Positions 26,526 through 36,437 of a stretch of DNA of 64,000 nucleotides are shown piece after piece. The notes under the pieces are model-generated. The model did no database searches, had not been told where the DNA came from, and saw nothing but the letters and a program-made list of their open reading frames with translations. The translations under genes were made by a program, and so were the position numbers. The first letter of the stretch is position 1, and every line of letters starts with the position of its first letter. Source of the DNA: Pseudomonas jinjuensis (GTDB lineage: Bacteria > Pseudomonadota > Gammaproteobacteria > Pseudomonadales > Pseudomonadaceae); NCBI RefSeq assembly GCF_900103845.1, contig NZ_FNIJ01000010.1, positions 62,001-126,000 on the forward strand, in the 5' to 3' direction.

Positions 26526-27961
26526 CGAAAAGGCTGCTGTTGCCCCTCTGCCTGCTGGCCCTGGCCGGCGTGCTGGGCGGCTGCGCGGTCAACCCGGCCA
26601 CCGGCAGGACCGACTTCGTCATGATGAGCGAGAAGGACGAACTCGCCCTCGGCAAGCGCTACAGCCAGGAAGTCCTCAAGCAGTTTCCGCGCTACCCCGA
26701 CGAGAAGCTGCAGGCCTACGTGCAGCAGGTCGGCGAGCGGGTCGCCCGGGCCAGCGATCGCGCCAACCTGCAGTTCCAGTTCACCGTCATCGACACGCCG
26801 GACATCAACGCCTTCGCCGTGCCCGGCGGCTACATCTATATCCACCGCGGCCTGCTCGCCTACCTCAATTCCGAGGCGGAACTGGCCGCCGTGCTGGGCC
26901 ACGAGATCGGCCACGTCACCGCCCGCCACAGCGTGCGCCAGCAGAGCCAGTCCACTGCCTGGAACGTGCTCGGCCAGGCCATCGCCATCGGCACCGGGGT
27001 CGGCGCCGCCGGCGACCTGACCAACGTGCTCGGCACCACCGTGGTGCGTGGCTATGGCCGCGACATGGAGCTGGAAGCCGACGGCCTAGGCGCCAGGTAC
27101 CTGGCCCGCGCCGGCTACGACCCCACCGCCATGATCCAGGTGGTGCGCGTGCTGAAGAACCAGGACGACTACGCCCGCGAGCAGGCGGTGAAGAACGGCG
27201 AGCCGGTGGAAGCGCCGGGTTATCACGGTCTGTTCGACACTCACCCGGACAACGACAAGCGCCTGCAGCAGGTGCTCGGCCCGGCGCGTGCGCTGGCGAC
27301 CGGGCAGCAGGAGGTGGGCCGCGAGCGTTTCCTCAGGCAGATCGAGGGCATGCCGTTCGGCGATTCCGAATCCACCGGCATCCTTCACGGGCGCAACTTC
27401 TACCATGGCGAGCTCGACTTCACCCTCCGCTATCCCGCGGGCTGGGGCGTGCTCAACCAGCCCGCCGCGCTGGTCGCCTATACGCCGGACAAGCAGGCCT
27501 ATATTGGTATGAAGCTGGTGCAGCGCGACTCCCGGCTGAGCCCGATGGAGTACCTGCGCAAGGGCGCAGGTGGCCGCCTGGTGGAAGAGGAGAGCCTGCA
27601 GCAGTCCGGCCTGGAAGGCGCCACGGCGGTGGTGCCGGGGACTCCGGCGCGGCGCATCGCGGTGATCTACCAGCAGCAGCGCGCCTACCTGTTCGTCGCT
27701 GCGGTCAAAGGTCGCGCCTCGCTGGAAAGCCAGGACGGCAATTTCCTCCAGGTGATTCGCAGTTTCCGGCCGTTGAAGCCTGAGGAGCGTCAGCTGGCGA
27801 AACCGCAGCGGCTGGCGCTGGTCCAGGCGAAGCCCGGGCAGACGCTGGAGCAGCTGGTCGACAAGTCTGGATTGTATACAGTTTCTACCTTAAGATTGTT
27901 GAACGACCTGTATCCAGATGGTCAGCCAAAAGCCGGGGAGTGGCTGAAAGTCATACGATAA
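26522..27961 (+). CDS. M48 family metalloprotease lipoprotein
   Basis: A 479-residue protein with lipobox VLGGC (Cys21), so it is probably an outer- or inner-membrane lipoprotein facing the periplasm. The zinc protease motif HEIGHVTARH lies at about residues 127-136, and the third ligand is in ELEADGLGARYLARAGYDP. The C-terminal quarter contains a short SH3/LysM-like segment (TLEQLVDKSGLYTVSTLRLLNDLYPD). The family resembles BepA/YcaL-type peptidases that help outer-membrane assembly, but the C-terminus here is not the TPR domain of BepA. It overlaps the nuclease gene by four bases. Confidence 0.88.
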   Translation: MTKRLLLPLCLLALAGVLGGCAVNPATGRTDFVMMSEKDELALGKRYSQEVLKQFPRYPDEKLQAYVQQVGERVARASDRANLQFQFTVIDTPDINAFAVPGGYIYIHRGLLAYLNSEAELAAVLGHEIGHVTARHSVRQQSQSTAWNVLGQAIAIGTGVGAAGDLTNVLGTTVVRGYGRDMELEADGLGARYLARAGYDPTAMIQVVRVLKNQDDYAREQAVKNGEPVEAPGYHGLFDTHPDNDKRLQQVLGPARALATGQQEVGRERFLRQIEGMPFGDSESTGILHGRNFYHGELDFTLRYPAGWGVLNQPAALVAYTPDKQAYIGMKLVQRDSRLSPMEYLRKGAGGRLVEEESLQQSGLEGATAVVPGTPARRIAVIYQQQRAYLFVAAVKGRASLESQDGNFLQVIRSFRPLKPEERQLAKPQRLALVQAKPGQTLEQLVDKSGLYTVSTLRLLNDLYPDGQPKAGEWLKVIR

Positions 27962-28064
27962 GAGTATTGACAGCCTGCCTGTAGTTCACTTGTGCAGGCG
28001 TGCACTTCTTGCGTATGCTCGGTCGCCCGTCATGTCCAACAAGCAATAATGCGGAAGTGCCCAA

Positions 28065-29333
28065 ATGTCTGATCTGAAGACAGCTGCTCTCGAATACCAC
28101 GCTCAGCCCCGCCCCGGAAAACTCAGCGTCGAGCTGACCAAGCCGACCGTAACCGCCCGCGACCTGTCGCTGGCGTACAGCCCGGGTGTCGCCGAGCCGG
28201 TACGCGAGATCGCGCGCGATGCCGAGCTGGCCTACAGCTACACCGGCAAGGGCAACCTGGTTGCAGTAATTTCCGACGGTACCGCGATCCTCGGCCTGGG
28301 CAACCTCGGCCCGCTGGCCTCCAAGCCGGTCATGGAAGGCAAGGGCGTGCTGTTCAAGCGCTTCGCCGGTGTCGACGTGTTCGACATCGAAGTCGACGCG
28401 GAAAGCCCGCAGGCCTTCATCGATACCATCAAACGCATTTCCATCACCTTCGGTGGCATCAACCTGGAAGACATCAAGGCGCCGGAGTGCTTCGAGATCG
28501 AGCGTGCGCTGATCGAACAGTGCGACATCCCGGTGTTCCACGATGACCAGCACGGCACCGCCATCGTCACCGCCGCCGGCATGCTCAATGCCCTGGAAAT
28601 CGCCGGCAAGAAGCTGGAAGAGGCGAAGATAGTCTGCCTCGGCGCCGGCGCTGCCGCGATCTCCTGCATGAAGCTGCTGGTCAGCATCGGCGCCCGGGTC
28701 GAGAACATCTCCATGGTCGACCGCAAGGGCGTGATCCATGCCGGCCGTGACGACCTCAACCAGTACAAGGCGGTGTTCGCCAGCGAGACCGAGAAGCGCA
28801 CCCTGTCCGACGCCCTGGAAGGCGCCGACGCGTTCGTCGGCCTGTCCGGCGCCAACCTGCTGGGCGCCGAGGACCTCGCGCGCATGGCGCCCAACCCGGT
28901 GGTCTTCGCCTGCTCCAACCCGGACCCGGAGATCAAGCCGGAACTGGCCCACTCCACCCGCAACGACGTGATCATGGCCACCGGCCGTTCGGACTACCCG
29001 AACCAGGTGAACAACGTGCTCGGCTTCCCCTTCATCTTCCGCGGTGCCCTGGACGTGCGCGCCACCCGCATCAACGAGGAAATGAAGATCGCCGCCGCCT
29101 ACGCCCTGCGCGACCTGGCCAAGCAGCCGGTGCCGAAGGAAGTCTGCGAGGCGTACAACGTCAGCCATCTGGAATTCGGCCGCGAGTACATCATTCCGAA
29201 GCCGATGGACCCGCGCCTGATCACCGTGGTTTCCGATGCCGTGGCCAAGGCCGCCATCGAGACCGGCGTGGCGACCCTGCCGTATCCGAAGCACTATCCG
29301 CTGCAGTCGGTGGAAGACGTGTTCAAGGGCTGA
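28065..29333 (+). CDS. maeB: Malic enzyme, short bacterial form
   Basis: A 422-residue enzyme that oxidatively decarboxylates malate to pyruvate, probably with NADP. The N-terminal malic domain shows TARDLSLAYSPGVAEPVREIA, YTGKGNLVAVISDGTAILGLGNLG and the metal site FHDDQHGTAIV. The nucleotide-binding domain shows IVCLGAGAAAISCMKLLVSIGA. The phosphotransacetylase-like domain of E. coli MaeB is absent, so this is the short form usual in pseudomonads. A terminator follows directly. Confidence 0.94.
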   Translation: MSDLKTAALEYHAQPRPGKLSVELTKPTVTARDLSLAYSPGVAEPVREIARDAELAYSYTGKGNLVAVISDGTAILGLGNLGPLASKPVMEGKGVLFKRFAGVDVFDIEVDAESPQAFIDTIKRISITFGGINLEDIKAPECFEIERALIEQCDIPVFHDDQHGTAIVTAAGMLNALEIAGKKLEEAKIVCLGAGAAAISCMKLLVSIGARVENISMVDRKGVIHAGRDDLNQYKAVFASETEKRTLSDALEGADAFVGLSGANLLGAEDLARMAPNPVVFACSNPDPEIKPELAHSTRNDVIMATGRSDYPNQVNNVLGFPFIFRGALDVRATRINEEMKIAAAYALRDLAKQPVPKEVCEAYNVSHLEFGREYIIPKPMDPRLITVVSDAVAKAAIETGVATLPYPKHYPLQSVEDVFKG

Positions 29334-29350
29334 TTTTTCGGCCTCCCAGG

Positions 29351-29380
29351 AAAACCCCGCTTCGGCGGGGTTTTCTTTTT
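29351..29380 (+). terminator. Intrinsic terminator after malic enzyme
   Basis: GAAAACCCCGC TTCG GCGGGGTTTTC with a following T tract, a tetraloop hairpin 17 bases after the stop codon. Confidence 0.95.
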
Positions 29381-29412
29381 TCGCGGGCATGGCCCTACAC
29401 GGTTCATTTATC

Positions 29413-29436
29413 GTTCCCACCCGGGAGCGTGGGAAC
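29413..29436. repeat. GTTCCCAC hairpin repeat
   Basis: Perfect 8-base arms GTTCCCAC / GTGGGAAC around CCGGGAGC. The same style of hairpin is known from many Pseudomonas intergenic regions. Confidence 0.6.
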
Positions 29437-29507
29437 CATGAAACACCGGTTCGTTGAAGTGATCGCCCGCCCCGGCACACTCGCTCCATGAAGCGCCGCC
29501 GCTCTTC

Positions 29508-29577
29508 GTAGGAGCGAGCTTGCTCGCGAACGAACCCCGCTGCGGGGCTGGGGTTCGCGAGCAAGCCCGCTCCTGCA
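29508..29577. repeat. REP pair
   Basis: GTAGGAGCGAGCTTGCTCGCGAAC faces GTTCGCGAGCAAGCCCGCTCCTGC across a GC-rich stem (CCCGCTGCGGGG). Confidence 0.85.
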
Positions 29578-29700
29578 GATTCGGCGGACAGGCGCGCGGG
29601 AACGATGGGCGGCAGGCCCTCAGGCGGAGAAAGCTATGCTGTGCAAAGGCACATCCGCTTTTTCGAGGCAGCGATGCGCCGCCAGGCCAGGAGGCACGCG

Positions 29701-31056
29701 ATGCTCAGCTTCATCCAGCGCTGCTGTTTCGCCCTGCTGCTCTCGCTGTTCGCGGCGGGTGCGTCGGCTGCCGGTGCGCCGGTGGTGGTGCTGAGCGTGG
29801 ACGGCGCCATCGGCCCGGCGACGTCCGACTACCTGGTGCGCGGCATCGCCCGGGCGGCGGAGGAGAAGGCGCCGCTGGTGGTGATCCGCATGGACACCCC
29901 CGGCGGGCTGGACAGCTCGATGCGCGAGATCGTCAAGGCGATCCTGGTCAGCCCCGTCCCGGTGGTCGGCTACGTGGCGCCCGGCGGGGCGCGGGCGGCC
30001 AGTGCCGGCACCTACATCCTCTACGCCTGCCACGTGGCGGCGATGGCGCCGGGAACCAACCTCGGCGCGGCGACGCCGGTGCAGATCGGCGGGCCGCCGG
30101 ACATGCCCGACTCGCCGGACGAGAAGAAGGACCGCAAGCCGGCGGACACCGACGAAACCCTCAAGCGCAAGCAGATCAACGACGCGGCGGCCTACATCCG
30201 CGGCCTCGCCCAGCTGCACGGGCGCAATGCCGAGTGGGCCGAGCGCGCGGTGCGCGAGGCGGTCAGCCTGTCCGCCGGGGATGCGCTGAAGCAGAAGGTG
30301 ATCGACGTGGTGGCGCCGGACCTGCCGCTGCTCCTGCAGATGCTCGACGGGCGCACGCTGAAGGTGCTCGGCAACGAGACGAAGCTCGCCACCGCCGGCG
30401 TGCCGACGGTGGAGCGCGAGCCGGACTGGCGCACGCGCCTGCTGGCGGTGATCACCAATCCCAGCGTGGCGCTGATCCTGATGATGATCGGCGTCTACGG
30501 GCTGATCTTCGAGCTGGCCAACCCCGGCATGGCGTTGCCCGGCGTGCTCGGCGGCATCTGCCTGCTGCTCGGCCTGTATGCCCTGCAACTGTTGCCGGTG
30601 AGCTACGCCGGGATGGGGCTGATCCTGCTCGGCCTGATGTTCATGGTCGGCGAGGCCTTCGTGCCCAGTTTCGGCATCCTCGGCATCGGCGGCGTCGTCG
30701 CCTTCGTGATCGGCGCGCTGATCCTGGTGGACACCGATGTCCCGGGCTTCGGCATCCCGCTGGCGCTGATCGTCGGGATCGCCACGGTCAGCGCGCTGTT
30801 CATCGGCGGCATCGTCGGCGTGGCGGTGAAGGCGCGACGACGCGTGGTCGTCAGCGGCGCGGCCGGGCTGGTGGGCAGCCTGGCCACGGTGAGCGCCGTG
30901 GCCGAGAACGACCACAGCGGCTGGATACAACTGGAAGGCGAGCAATGGCAGGTGGATTCCGCGGAACCGCTGAGCGCCGGCCAGCGCGTCCGGGTGCTGG
31001 GGCGCAATGGCCTGCGCCTGGAGGTGCGGGCCGTGGACGAAACGGGAGGTGAGTGA
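29701..31056 (+). CDS. NfeD-family membrane-bound serine protease (long form)
   Basis: A 451-residue long NfeD protein. A signal peptide ([16 protein letters not shown]) is followed by a ClpP-like serine-protease domain with [15 protein letters not shown] (the SAG serine) and a lysine in the [14 protein letters not shown] region. Four or five transmembrane helices lie between about residues 250 and 370, and a C-terminal OB-fold NfeD domain ends the protein ([12 protein letters not shown]...[14 protein letters not shown]). The ATG at 29701 has a perfect AGGAGG upstream. It is coupled to a slipin gene, the classic NfeD-stomatin pair, which is thought to act in membrane quality control and cleavage of stomatin-like partners. 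Confidence 0.92.
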   Translation: MLSFIQRCCFALLLSLFAAGASAAGAPVVVLSVDGAIGPATSDYLVRGIARAAEEKAPLVVIRMDTPGGLDSSMREIVKAILVSPVPVVGYVAPGGARAASAGTYILYACHVAAMAPGTNLGAATPVQIGGPPDMPDSPDEKKDRKPADTDETLKRKQINDAAAYIRGLAQLHGRNAEWAERAVREAVSLSAGDALKQKVIDVVAPDLPLLLQMLDGRTLKVLGNETKLATAGVPTVEREPDWRTRLLAVITNPSVALILMMIGVYGLIFELANPGMALPGVLGGICLLLGLYALQLLPVSYAGMGLILLGLMFMVGEAFVPSFGILGIGGVVAFVIGALILVDTDVPGFGIPLALIVGIATVSALFIGGIVGVAVKARRRVVVSGAAGLVGSLATVSAVAENDHSGWIQLEGEQWQVDSAEPLSAGQRVRVLGRNGLRLEVRAVDETGGE

Positions 31057-31823
31057 TGGGTGTTCCATTCGGACTGCTGGTGACGCTGGTCCTGCTGGCG
31101 ATGCTGATCGCCAGCGCCCTGCGCATCCTGCGCGAATACGAGCGCGGCGTGGTGTTCCAGCTCGGCCGCTTCTGGAAGGTCAAGGGGCCGGGGCTGGTGC
31201 TGGTCATCCCGGTGGTGCAGCAGATGGTCCGCGTCGACCTGCGCACCGTGGTGCTCGACGTGCCGCCGCAGGACGTGATCTCCCGCGACAACGTCTCGGT
31301 CAAGGTGAACGCGGTGGTGTACTTCCGCGTGCTCGACCCGCAGCGGGCGATCATCCAGGTGGAGAACTTCCTCGTCGCCACCAGCCAGTTGGCGCAGACC
31401 ACCCTGCGCGCGGTGCTGGGCAAGCACGAGCTGGACGAGATGCTCGCCGAGCGCGAACGGCTCAACGCGGACATCCAGAAAGTGCTCGATGCGCAGACCG
31501 ATGCCTGGGGGATCAAGGTCGCCAACGTCGAGATCAAGCACGTCGACATCAACGAATCCATGGTCCGCGCCATCGCCCGCCAGGCCGAGGCCGAGCGCGA
31601 GCGGCGGGCCAAGGTGATTCACGCCGAGGGCGAGCTGCAGGCCTCCGAGAAGCTGATGCAGGCCGCGGAAATGCTCGGCCGCCAGAACGGCGCCATGCAG
31701 CTGCGCTACATGCAGACGCTCAGCTCCATCGCCGGCGACAAGAACTCAACCATCGTCTTCCCCATGCCCATCGACCTGCTCAAGGGGCTGCTCGAGGACA
31801 ACGGCAGGAAAGACCGGGAATGA
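31056..31823 (+). CDS. Slipin / stomatin-like SPFH-domain protein
   Basis: A 255-residue stomatin homologue. One N-terminal membrane helix ([21 protein letters not shown]) precedes the SPFH domain: [57 protein letters not shown]-terminal coiled coil rich in Ala/Glu follows ([23 protein letters not shown]). SPFH proteins form ring or cage oligomers in the inner membrane. The ATG shares its A with the nfeD stop (TGATG); the GTG three bases upstream is less likely given GGAGGTGAGTG spacing. Confidence 0.93.
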   Translation: MGVPFGLLVTLVLLAMLIASALRILREYERGVVFQLGRFWKVKGPGLVLVIPVVQQMVRVDLRTVVLDVPPQDVISRDNVSVKVNAVVYFRVLDPQRAIIQVENFLVATSQLAQTTLRAVLGKHELDEMLAERERLNADIQKVLDAQTDAWGIKVANVEIKHVDINESMVRAIARQAEAERERRAKVIHAEGELQASEKLMQAAEMLGRQNGAMQLRYMQTLSSIAGDKNSTIVFPMPIDLLKGLLEDNGRKDRE

Positions 31824-31906
31824 AGCAGGGCACAGGTGACGGCGCCCTGGACACCGGCTTCTAACCCCGTCGATCATCGGAGTCGGGATTTCGCAGGGAT
31901 GGAAAA

Positions 31907-32644
31907 GTGAAGATGGTTCTGCGTGGGCTGTGCCTGTTCCTTGCAATGCTGCTGTCCGCCGCGTCGCTCGCCGATACCCTGCGCATGGCCGGCGGGCGCT
32001 GGCCGCCGTTCGCCGATACGCGCATGCCCGGCAACGGCTTCTGCGTGGAACTGGTCAGCCAGGCGCTGCAGCGCGCCGGCTTCGCCAGCCAGTACGCCGA
32101 GGTACCCTGGCCGCGGGCGCTGCAGGGCGTGCGCAAGGGCGACTACGACATAGTCGTCGACGCCTGGTACAACGCCGAGCGCGAGTCCTACGCGGCGTAT
32201 TCCCGGCCCTACCTGACCAACCGCGTGCGCCTGCTCAAGCGCAAGGGCTCGCCGATCACCTTCGGACAGCTGTCCGATCTTTACCCGTACCAGATCGCCG
32301 TGGTGCGCGGCTACAGCTATGCGGCGGAGTTCGACGGCGACCCGCGGCTGCGCAAGGTGGAGGTGCGCAGCTTCGCCAACGCCGCGCGCATGCTGCACGC
32401 CGGGCGGGTCGACCTGACCCTGGAGGACGAACTGGTCGCCCGCCACCGGTTGAACACCGAGTTGCGCCCGTTGCAGGACGACCTGGAGTTCCTGCCGGGA
32501 GCGCTGGCGGAGAAGGAGCTGTACATCATGGTCAGCCGCAGCAATCCGCGATACGCGGAAATCCTTGCCGGCTTCGACCAGGCGATCCGCGAGATGCGTG
32601 CGGATGGCAGCTACGAGGCGCTGCTGCGCGCCTACGGTCTCTGA
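31907..32644 (+). CDS. Periplasmic substrate-binding protein, family 3 type
   Basis: A 245-residue secreted protein with a signal peptide (LRGLCLFLAMLLSAASLADT) and the two-lobed fold of amino-acid-type binding proteins: LRMAGGRWPPFADTRMPGNGFCVELVSQAL, then GDYDIVVDAWYNAERE, and IREMRADGSYEALLRAYGL at the C-terminus. No permease or ATPase genes lie nearby, so it may be an orphan binding protein or feed a system elsewhere. The ligand is unknown. The start is GTG at 31907 or ATG at 31913; both have a purine-rich upstream sequence. Confidence 0.8.
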   Translation: MKMVLRGLCLFLAMLLSAASLADTLRMAGGRWPPFADTRMPGNGFCVELVSQALQRAGFASQYAEVPWPRALQGVRKGDYDIVVDAWYNAERESYAAYSRPYLTNRVRLLKRKGSPITFGQLSDLYPYQIAVVRGYSYAAEFDGDPRLRKVEVRSFANAARMLHAGRVDLTLEDELVARHRLNTELRPLQDDLEFLPGALAEKELYIMVSRSNPRYAEILAGFDQAIREMRADGSYEALLRAYGL

Positions 32645-32650
32645 AGCGCG

Positions 32651-34822
32651 TCACTCGTTGCGCTTGAGCAGGTGCGCCGCCAGCGAGCGCAGCGGCGCCA
32701 GCTGCCGGCAGATCAGCGCCAGCTGGCTCTGCACCAGGCGGTGCGCGTCGTCCTGTTCCTCCGGCAGCTGTTCCAGGCGCCCGGCCAGTTCCTCCTCCTC
32801 GTCGCTGTGCACCTCCACCGGACGCTTCTCGGCCAGGCGCAGGGCGATCTCGTCGAGGCTGGCGCTCAGGCGCTGCGCGGCTTCGCCGATCAGCCCGTCG
32901 CTCGGGGCGGTGGGCAGTGCGTCGCGGTGCGCGCCGAGGGCCGACAGGTAGCCGAGCAGGGTGTGCGAGAGCACCAGGAAGCGGAAGCCGAGTTCCGCGT
33001 CCCTGCGGAAGTGCCCCGGCTCCAGCAGCATGTTCGACAGGGTGGTGGAAAGCGTCGCGTCGGCGTTGTGCGCGTTGCGCCGGGCGATGCGGTAGGCGAG
33101 GTCGTCGCGCTTGCCGCTGGCGTACTGCTGCATGATCTCGCGCAGGTAGCGGCTGTTGCAGGCGATGCTGTTGCCGAACAGCGCGTGCAGGCGGCGGCCC
33201 TGCCAGTCCGGGAGGATCAGGAACACCGCCAGGCCGGCGATCAGCGCGCCGAGGAGGGTATCGAACAGGCGCGGCAGGATCAGCCCGTAGCCGTTGCCCA
33301 CCTGGTTGAAGCAGAGCAGCACCAGCAGGGTGATCGCCGCCGTGGCCAGGGTGTAGCGCGTGCTGCGGGTGGCGAAGAAGGCGACTCCGGCGGCCACCGC
33401 CAGCAGCGACTGCAGCAGCGGCTGCGGGAACAGGTCGATCAGCGCCCAGCCGGCCACCAGCCCGCCCAGCGTGCCGAGAATCCGCTGCACCAGGCGGATG
33501 CGCGTGGCGCCGTAGTTCGGCTGGCAGACGAACACCGTGGTCAGCAGGATCCAGTAACCCTGGGTCGGATGGATGGTGTGCAGCAGGGCGTAGCCGGCGG
33601 TCAGCGCCAGCGCCAGGCGCAGGGCGTGGCGGAAGATCAGCGAGGTCGGCGTGAGCTGCTGGCCGAGGCGCCCCCAGGCTTCCTTCAGCGAATGCGGCGA
33701 GCGGTCGAGCAGGGCGCTGTCCTGTTCCTCGGCCAGCGCGTCGGGGTTGCTCGCATCGCGCAGCTTGTGGTCCAGCGTGGTGAGGTTGCCGGCCAGCGCG
33801 CCGAGGGAACGCAGCAGCCCGCGCCACTCCGGCCTGCCCTGTTCGCGCAGGTAGCCCAGCGAGGCCTGCAGGTCGGCCAGGGTCTGCTCGCTGTCGTGGT
33901 AGTCGAACGGCTGGCGCAGCTGGATCGCCCGCGCCAGCGCGCGGCAGGCCTTGCCCTGCTGGTTGAGCAGGCGCTGGCAGCGGAACAGCACGTCACTGTG
34001 GAAGAACGCCTCGGCCAGCCGGTTGTACGGGTGGTGCGAGGAACTGGCGCGCTCGTGGATGTCCTGGGCGATGAAGTAGAGCTTGAGGTAGCGGCCGATC
34101 TTCGGTCCCGGCCGGCCGTGGCCGAGGCGGGCGAGGATGGTTTCCTTGGTCTGGTTGAGCGCCACCACCAGCCTGCCGTTCTGCCGCGCCAGGGCCAGGC
34201 GCCGGCCCTCCACGTCGAGCTGGCGCAGCGGTTCGAACAGGGTCGACTTGATCTTCAGGTATTCGCCCAGCTCGAAGAACAGCCGCGCCAGGCTCTGCTG
34301 CACCGGCTGGTTGGCGAAGGCCGCGTTCCACAGCACCGACAGCAGGCCGTACCAGGCGGCGCCGGCGAGCAGCAGCAGGGGCTCGCGCCAGAGGTCGCCG
34401 GTGGCGCCGCCGCGCTGGTCGACGCCGATCATGGTGTAGATCGACAGGATCAGGGTGGCCGAGGCGATCGCCGCATAGCGTTCGCCGAGGGCGCCGAGCA
34501 GTTGCATGGAGAAGGCCGCCAGCGCCAGCCCGGCGGCGAATGCCCAGGGATAGGGGAACAGCAGCTCGACGGCGAGGGAGGCGAGGGCGAAGCAGAGCAG
34601 GGTCACCAGCAGCGCGTTGAGGCGGCCGAGCCAGTGGTCGTCGGTCTCCGCCAGGGCGCTGGCGATCACCCCGAGGAACAGCGGGATGATCAGCTCCAGG
34701 TCATCGAGATACCAGCAGACCGCCATCACCCCGCTGAGCGCGACGAGCACCCGCAGGCTGTAGGCGAACTTGTCCAGCGCCCAGAGGCGCCGCAGGGACT
34801 GGAACAACGGGGAGGACTGCAT
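32651..34822 (-). CDS. YccS-type FUSC family inner-membrane protein
   Basis: A 723-residue protein of the YccS/FUSC family. Two blocks of about six transmembrane helices (about residues 20-165 and 395-525) alternate with two large cytoplasmic regions. The first block includes LELIIPLFLGVIASALAETDDHW and the second LRLALALTAGYALLHTIHPTQGYWILLTTVFVCQPNYGATR. Members are often described as putative efflux or aromatic-acid exporters, but the function of YccS is not known. It converges on the binding-protein gene with a seven-base gap. Confidence 0.88.
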   Translation of the reverse strand: MQSSPLFQSLRRLWALDKFAYSLRVLVALSGVMAVCWYLDDLELIIPLFLGVIASALAETDDHWLGRLNALLVTLLCFALASLAVELLFPYPWAFAAGLALAAFSMQLLGALGERYAAIASATLILSIYTMIGVDQRGGATGDLWREPLLLLAGAAWYGLLSVLWNAAFANQPVQQSLARLFFELGEYLKIKSTLFEPLRQLDVEGRRLALARQNGRLVVALNQTKETILARLGHGRPGPKIGRYLKLYFIAQDIHERASSSHHPYNRLAEAFFHSDVLFRCQRLLNQQGKACRALARAIQLRQPFDYHDSEQTLADLQASLGYLREQGRPEWRGLLRSLGALAGNLTTLDHKLRDASNPDALAEEQDSALLDRSPHSLKEAWGRLGQQLTPTSLIFRHALRLALALTAGYALLHTIHPTQGYWILLTTVFVCQPNYGATRIRLVQRILGTLGGLVAGWALIDLFPQPLLQSLLAVAAGVAFFATRSTRYTLATAAITLLVLLCFNQVGNGYGLILPRLFDTLLGALIAGLAVFLILPDWQGRRLHALFGNSIACNSRYLREIMQQYASGKRDDLAYRIARRNAHNADATLSTTLSNMLLEPGHFRRDAELGFRFLVLSHTLLGYLSALGAHRDALPTAPSDGLIGEAAQRLSASLDEIALRLAEKRPVEVHSDEEEELAGRLEQLPEEQDDAHRLVQSQLALICRQLAPLRSLAAHLLKRNE

Positions 34823-34930
34823 GTGCGACGGGGACTTCCGGATGTCTCCCGGTCAGACTAGCGGATCGGCAGGGCGGCGTCTCGCTTGCGTATTCGTGGC
34901 GAGTTGCACCCTGCGCCGCTGAGGGGGGAT

Positions 34931-35035
34931 TCGTTCGCGAGCAAGCTCGCTCCTACGAAAAGCGCGACCGTCCCCCGTAGGAGCGGGCCATGCCCGCGAC
35001 CCGCCGCGATGCGCGCGCATGGCGCGCTCCTGCAG
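34931..35035. repeat. Three or four clustered REP elements
   Basis: GTTCGCGAGCAAGCTCGCTCCTAC, then GTAGGAGCGGGCCATGCCCGCGAC, then GCGCGCATGGCGCGCTCCTGC stand in alternating orientation between the yccS-like gene and dbpA. Confidence 0.85.
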
Positions 35036-35060
35036 GGTGGAAGTCTTCAGCATCCCGGAA

Positions 35061-36437
35061 TCAGAGAATCCGCGCCTTGAACGAACGCCCCTTGATCCGT
35101 CCTTCGAGGAAGTGCTTCAGCGCCGGCTTGGCGAGATCGCGCTGCACGGCCACGTAGCTCTGGAAATCGAAGATGGCGATCTTGCCGATGGCGCTGCCCG
35201 GCAGCCCGGCCTCGCCGGTCAGGGCGCCGAGGATGTCGCCCGGGCGCAGCTTGTCCTTGCGCCCGCCGGCGATGCTCAGGGTGGTCATCGGCGGCAGCAG
35301 CGGCGCCGGGTTGGCGCTGAGGAAGTCGATGCGCTCCCAGTTCAGCGGCGCCTTCTGCAAATCCTCGATGGCCTGCGCGCGGCTGGCCTCGGCCGGCGCC
35401 ACCAGGGACAGCGCCAGGCCCTTCTCGCCAGCGCGGCCGCTGCGGCCGATGCGGTGGATGTGCACCTCCGGATCGCGCGACAGCTCGACGTTGATCACCG
35501 CTTCCAGGGCGGCGATATCCAGGCCGCGGGCGGCCACGTCGGTGGCGACCAGCACGCTGCAGCTGCGGTTGGCGAACATCGCCAGCACCTGGTCGCGCTC
35601 GCGCTGCTCCAGTTCGCCGTGCAGGGCGAGGGCGGAAATCTTCTGCGCTTCCAGGTGCGCCGCCAGTTCCTGGCACTGCTGGCGGGTGTGACAGAAGGCC
35701 ACGCTGGATTGCGGGCGGAAGTGCTGCAGCAGGCGCACCACGGCATCCATGCGCTGGCGCGGCTCGATCTCGTAGAAGTGCTGCTCGATCTGCGAGTCGT
35801 CGTGCAGCGATTCCACCTCGACCCGCAGCGGATCGCGGAGGAACTTCGCCGCCAACTGGCCGATGCCTTCCGGGTAGGTGGCGGAGAACAGCAGGGTCTG
35901 CCGGCGCGCCGGGAGCTGGCCGATGATGTCGGCGATGCTGTCGTGGAAGCCCATGTCGAGCATGCGGTCGGCTTCGTCGAGCACCAGGGTGTTGAGGCCG
36001 TCGAGCTTCAGGGTGCCCTTGCGCAGGTGTTCCTGGATGCGTCCCGGGGTGCCGACCACCACGTGCGCGCCGTGCTCCAGCGAGCCGATCTGCGGGCCGA
36101 AGGGCACGCCGCCACACAGGGTCAGCACCTTGATGTTGTCGGCGGCGCGGGCCAGGCGGCGGATTTCCTTGGCGACCTGGTCGGCCAGCTCGCGGGTCGG
36201 GCACAGCACCAGCGCCTGGCAGCCGAAGTAGCGCGGATTCAGCGGGCTGAGCAGGCCGATGCCGAAGGCGGCGGTCTTGCCGCTGCCGGTCTTGGCCTGG
36301 GCGATCAGGTCGCGGCCCTTGAGGATCGCCGGCAGGCTCTGCGCCTGGATCGGGGTCATTTCCCGATAGCCGAGGGCATCGAGGTTGGCCAGCAGGTCGG
36401 CGGAAAGCGGGAGGCTGGAAAAAGCGGTGGAAGTCAC
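35061..36437 (-). CDS. dbpA: ATP-dependent RNA helicase DbpA
   Basis: A 458-residue DEAD-box helicase. The core motifs are AKTGSGKTAAFG, PTRELA, TPGRI, VLDEADRMLD, SAT, and HRIGRSGR. The C-terminal 75 residues (KDKLRPGDILGALTGEAGLPGSAIGKIAIFDFQSYVAV) form the RRM-like domain that binds hairpin 92 of 23S rRNA, so it acts in 50S subunit assembly. The start is taken as GTG at 36437, giving the E. coli DbpA length; upstream codons have no family match. Confidence 0.94.
   Translation of the reverse strand: MTSTAFSSLPLSADLLANLDALGYREMTPIQAQSLPAILKGRDLIAQAKTGSGKTAAFGIGLLSPLNPRYFGCQALVLCPTRELADQVAKEIRRLARAADNIKVLTLCGGVPFGPQIGSLEHGAHVVVGTPGRIQEHLRKGTLKLDGLNTLVLDEADRMLDMGFHDSIADIIGQLPARRQTLLFSATYPEGIGQLAAKFLRDPLRVEVESLHDDSQIEQHFYEIEPRQRMDAVVRLLQHFRPQSSVAFCHTRQQCQELAAHLEAQKISALALHGELEQRERDQVLAMFANRSCSVLVATDVAARGLDIAALEAVINVELSRDPEVHIHRIGRSGRAGEKGLALSLVAPAEASRAQAIEDLQKAPLNWERIDFLSANPAPLLPPMTTLSIAGGRKDKLRPGDILGALTGEAGLPGSAIGKIAIFDFQSYVAVQRDLAKPALKHFLEGRIKGRSFKARIL

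Larger units (their letters stand above)
29334..29700. other. Gene-free stretch between malic enzyme and nfeD: terminator, hairpin and REPs
   Basis: This 367-base gap holds the terminator at 29351-29380, a GTTCCCAC...GTGGGAAC hairpin at 29413-29436 (a repeat type frequent in Pseudomonas), and a REP pair at 29508-29577. No gene is seen. By remembered P. aeruginosa gene order, this gap is a junction between two chromosomal blocks. Confidence 0.7.

Noticed and set aside
29605-29700. N-terminal extension of the NfeD protein from an upstream start
   Set aside because: The extra residues precede the signal peptide and have no family match; the ATG at 29701 has a perfect AGGAGG.
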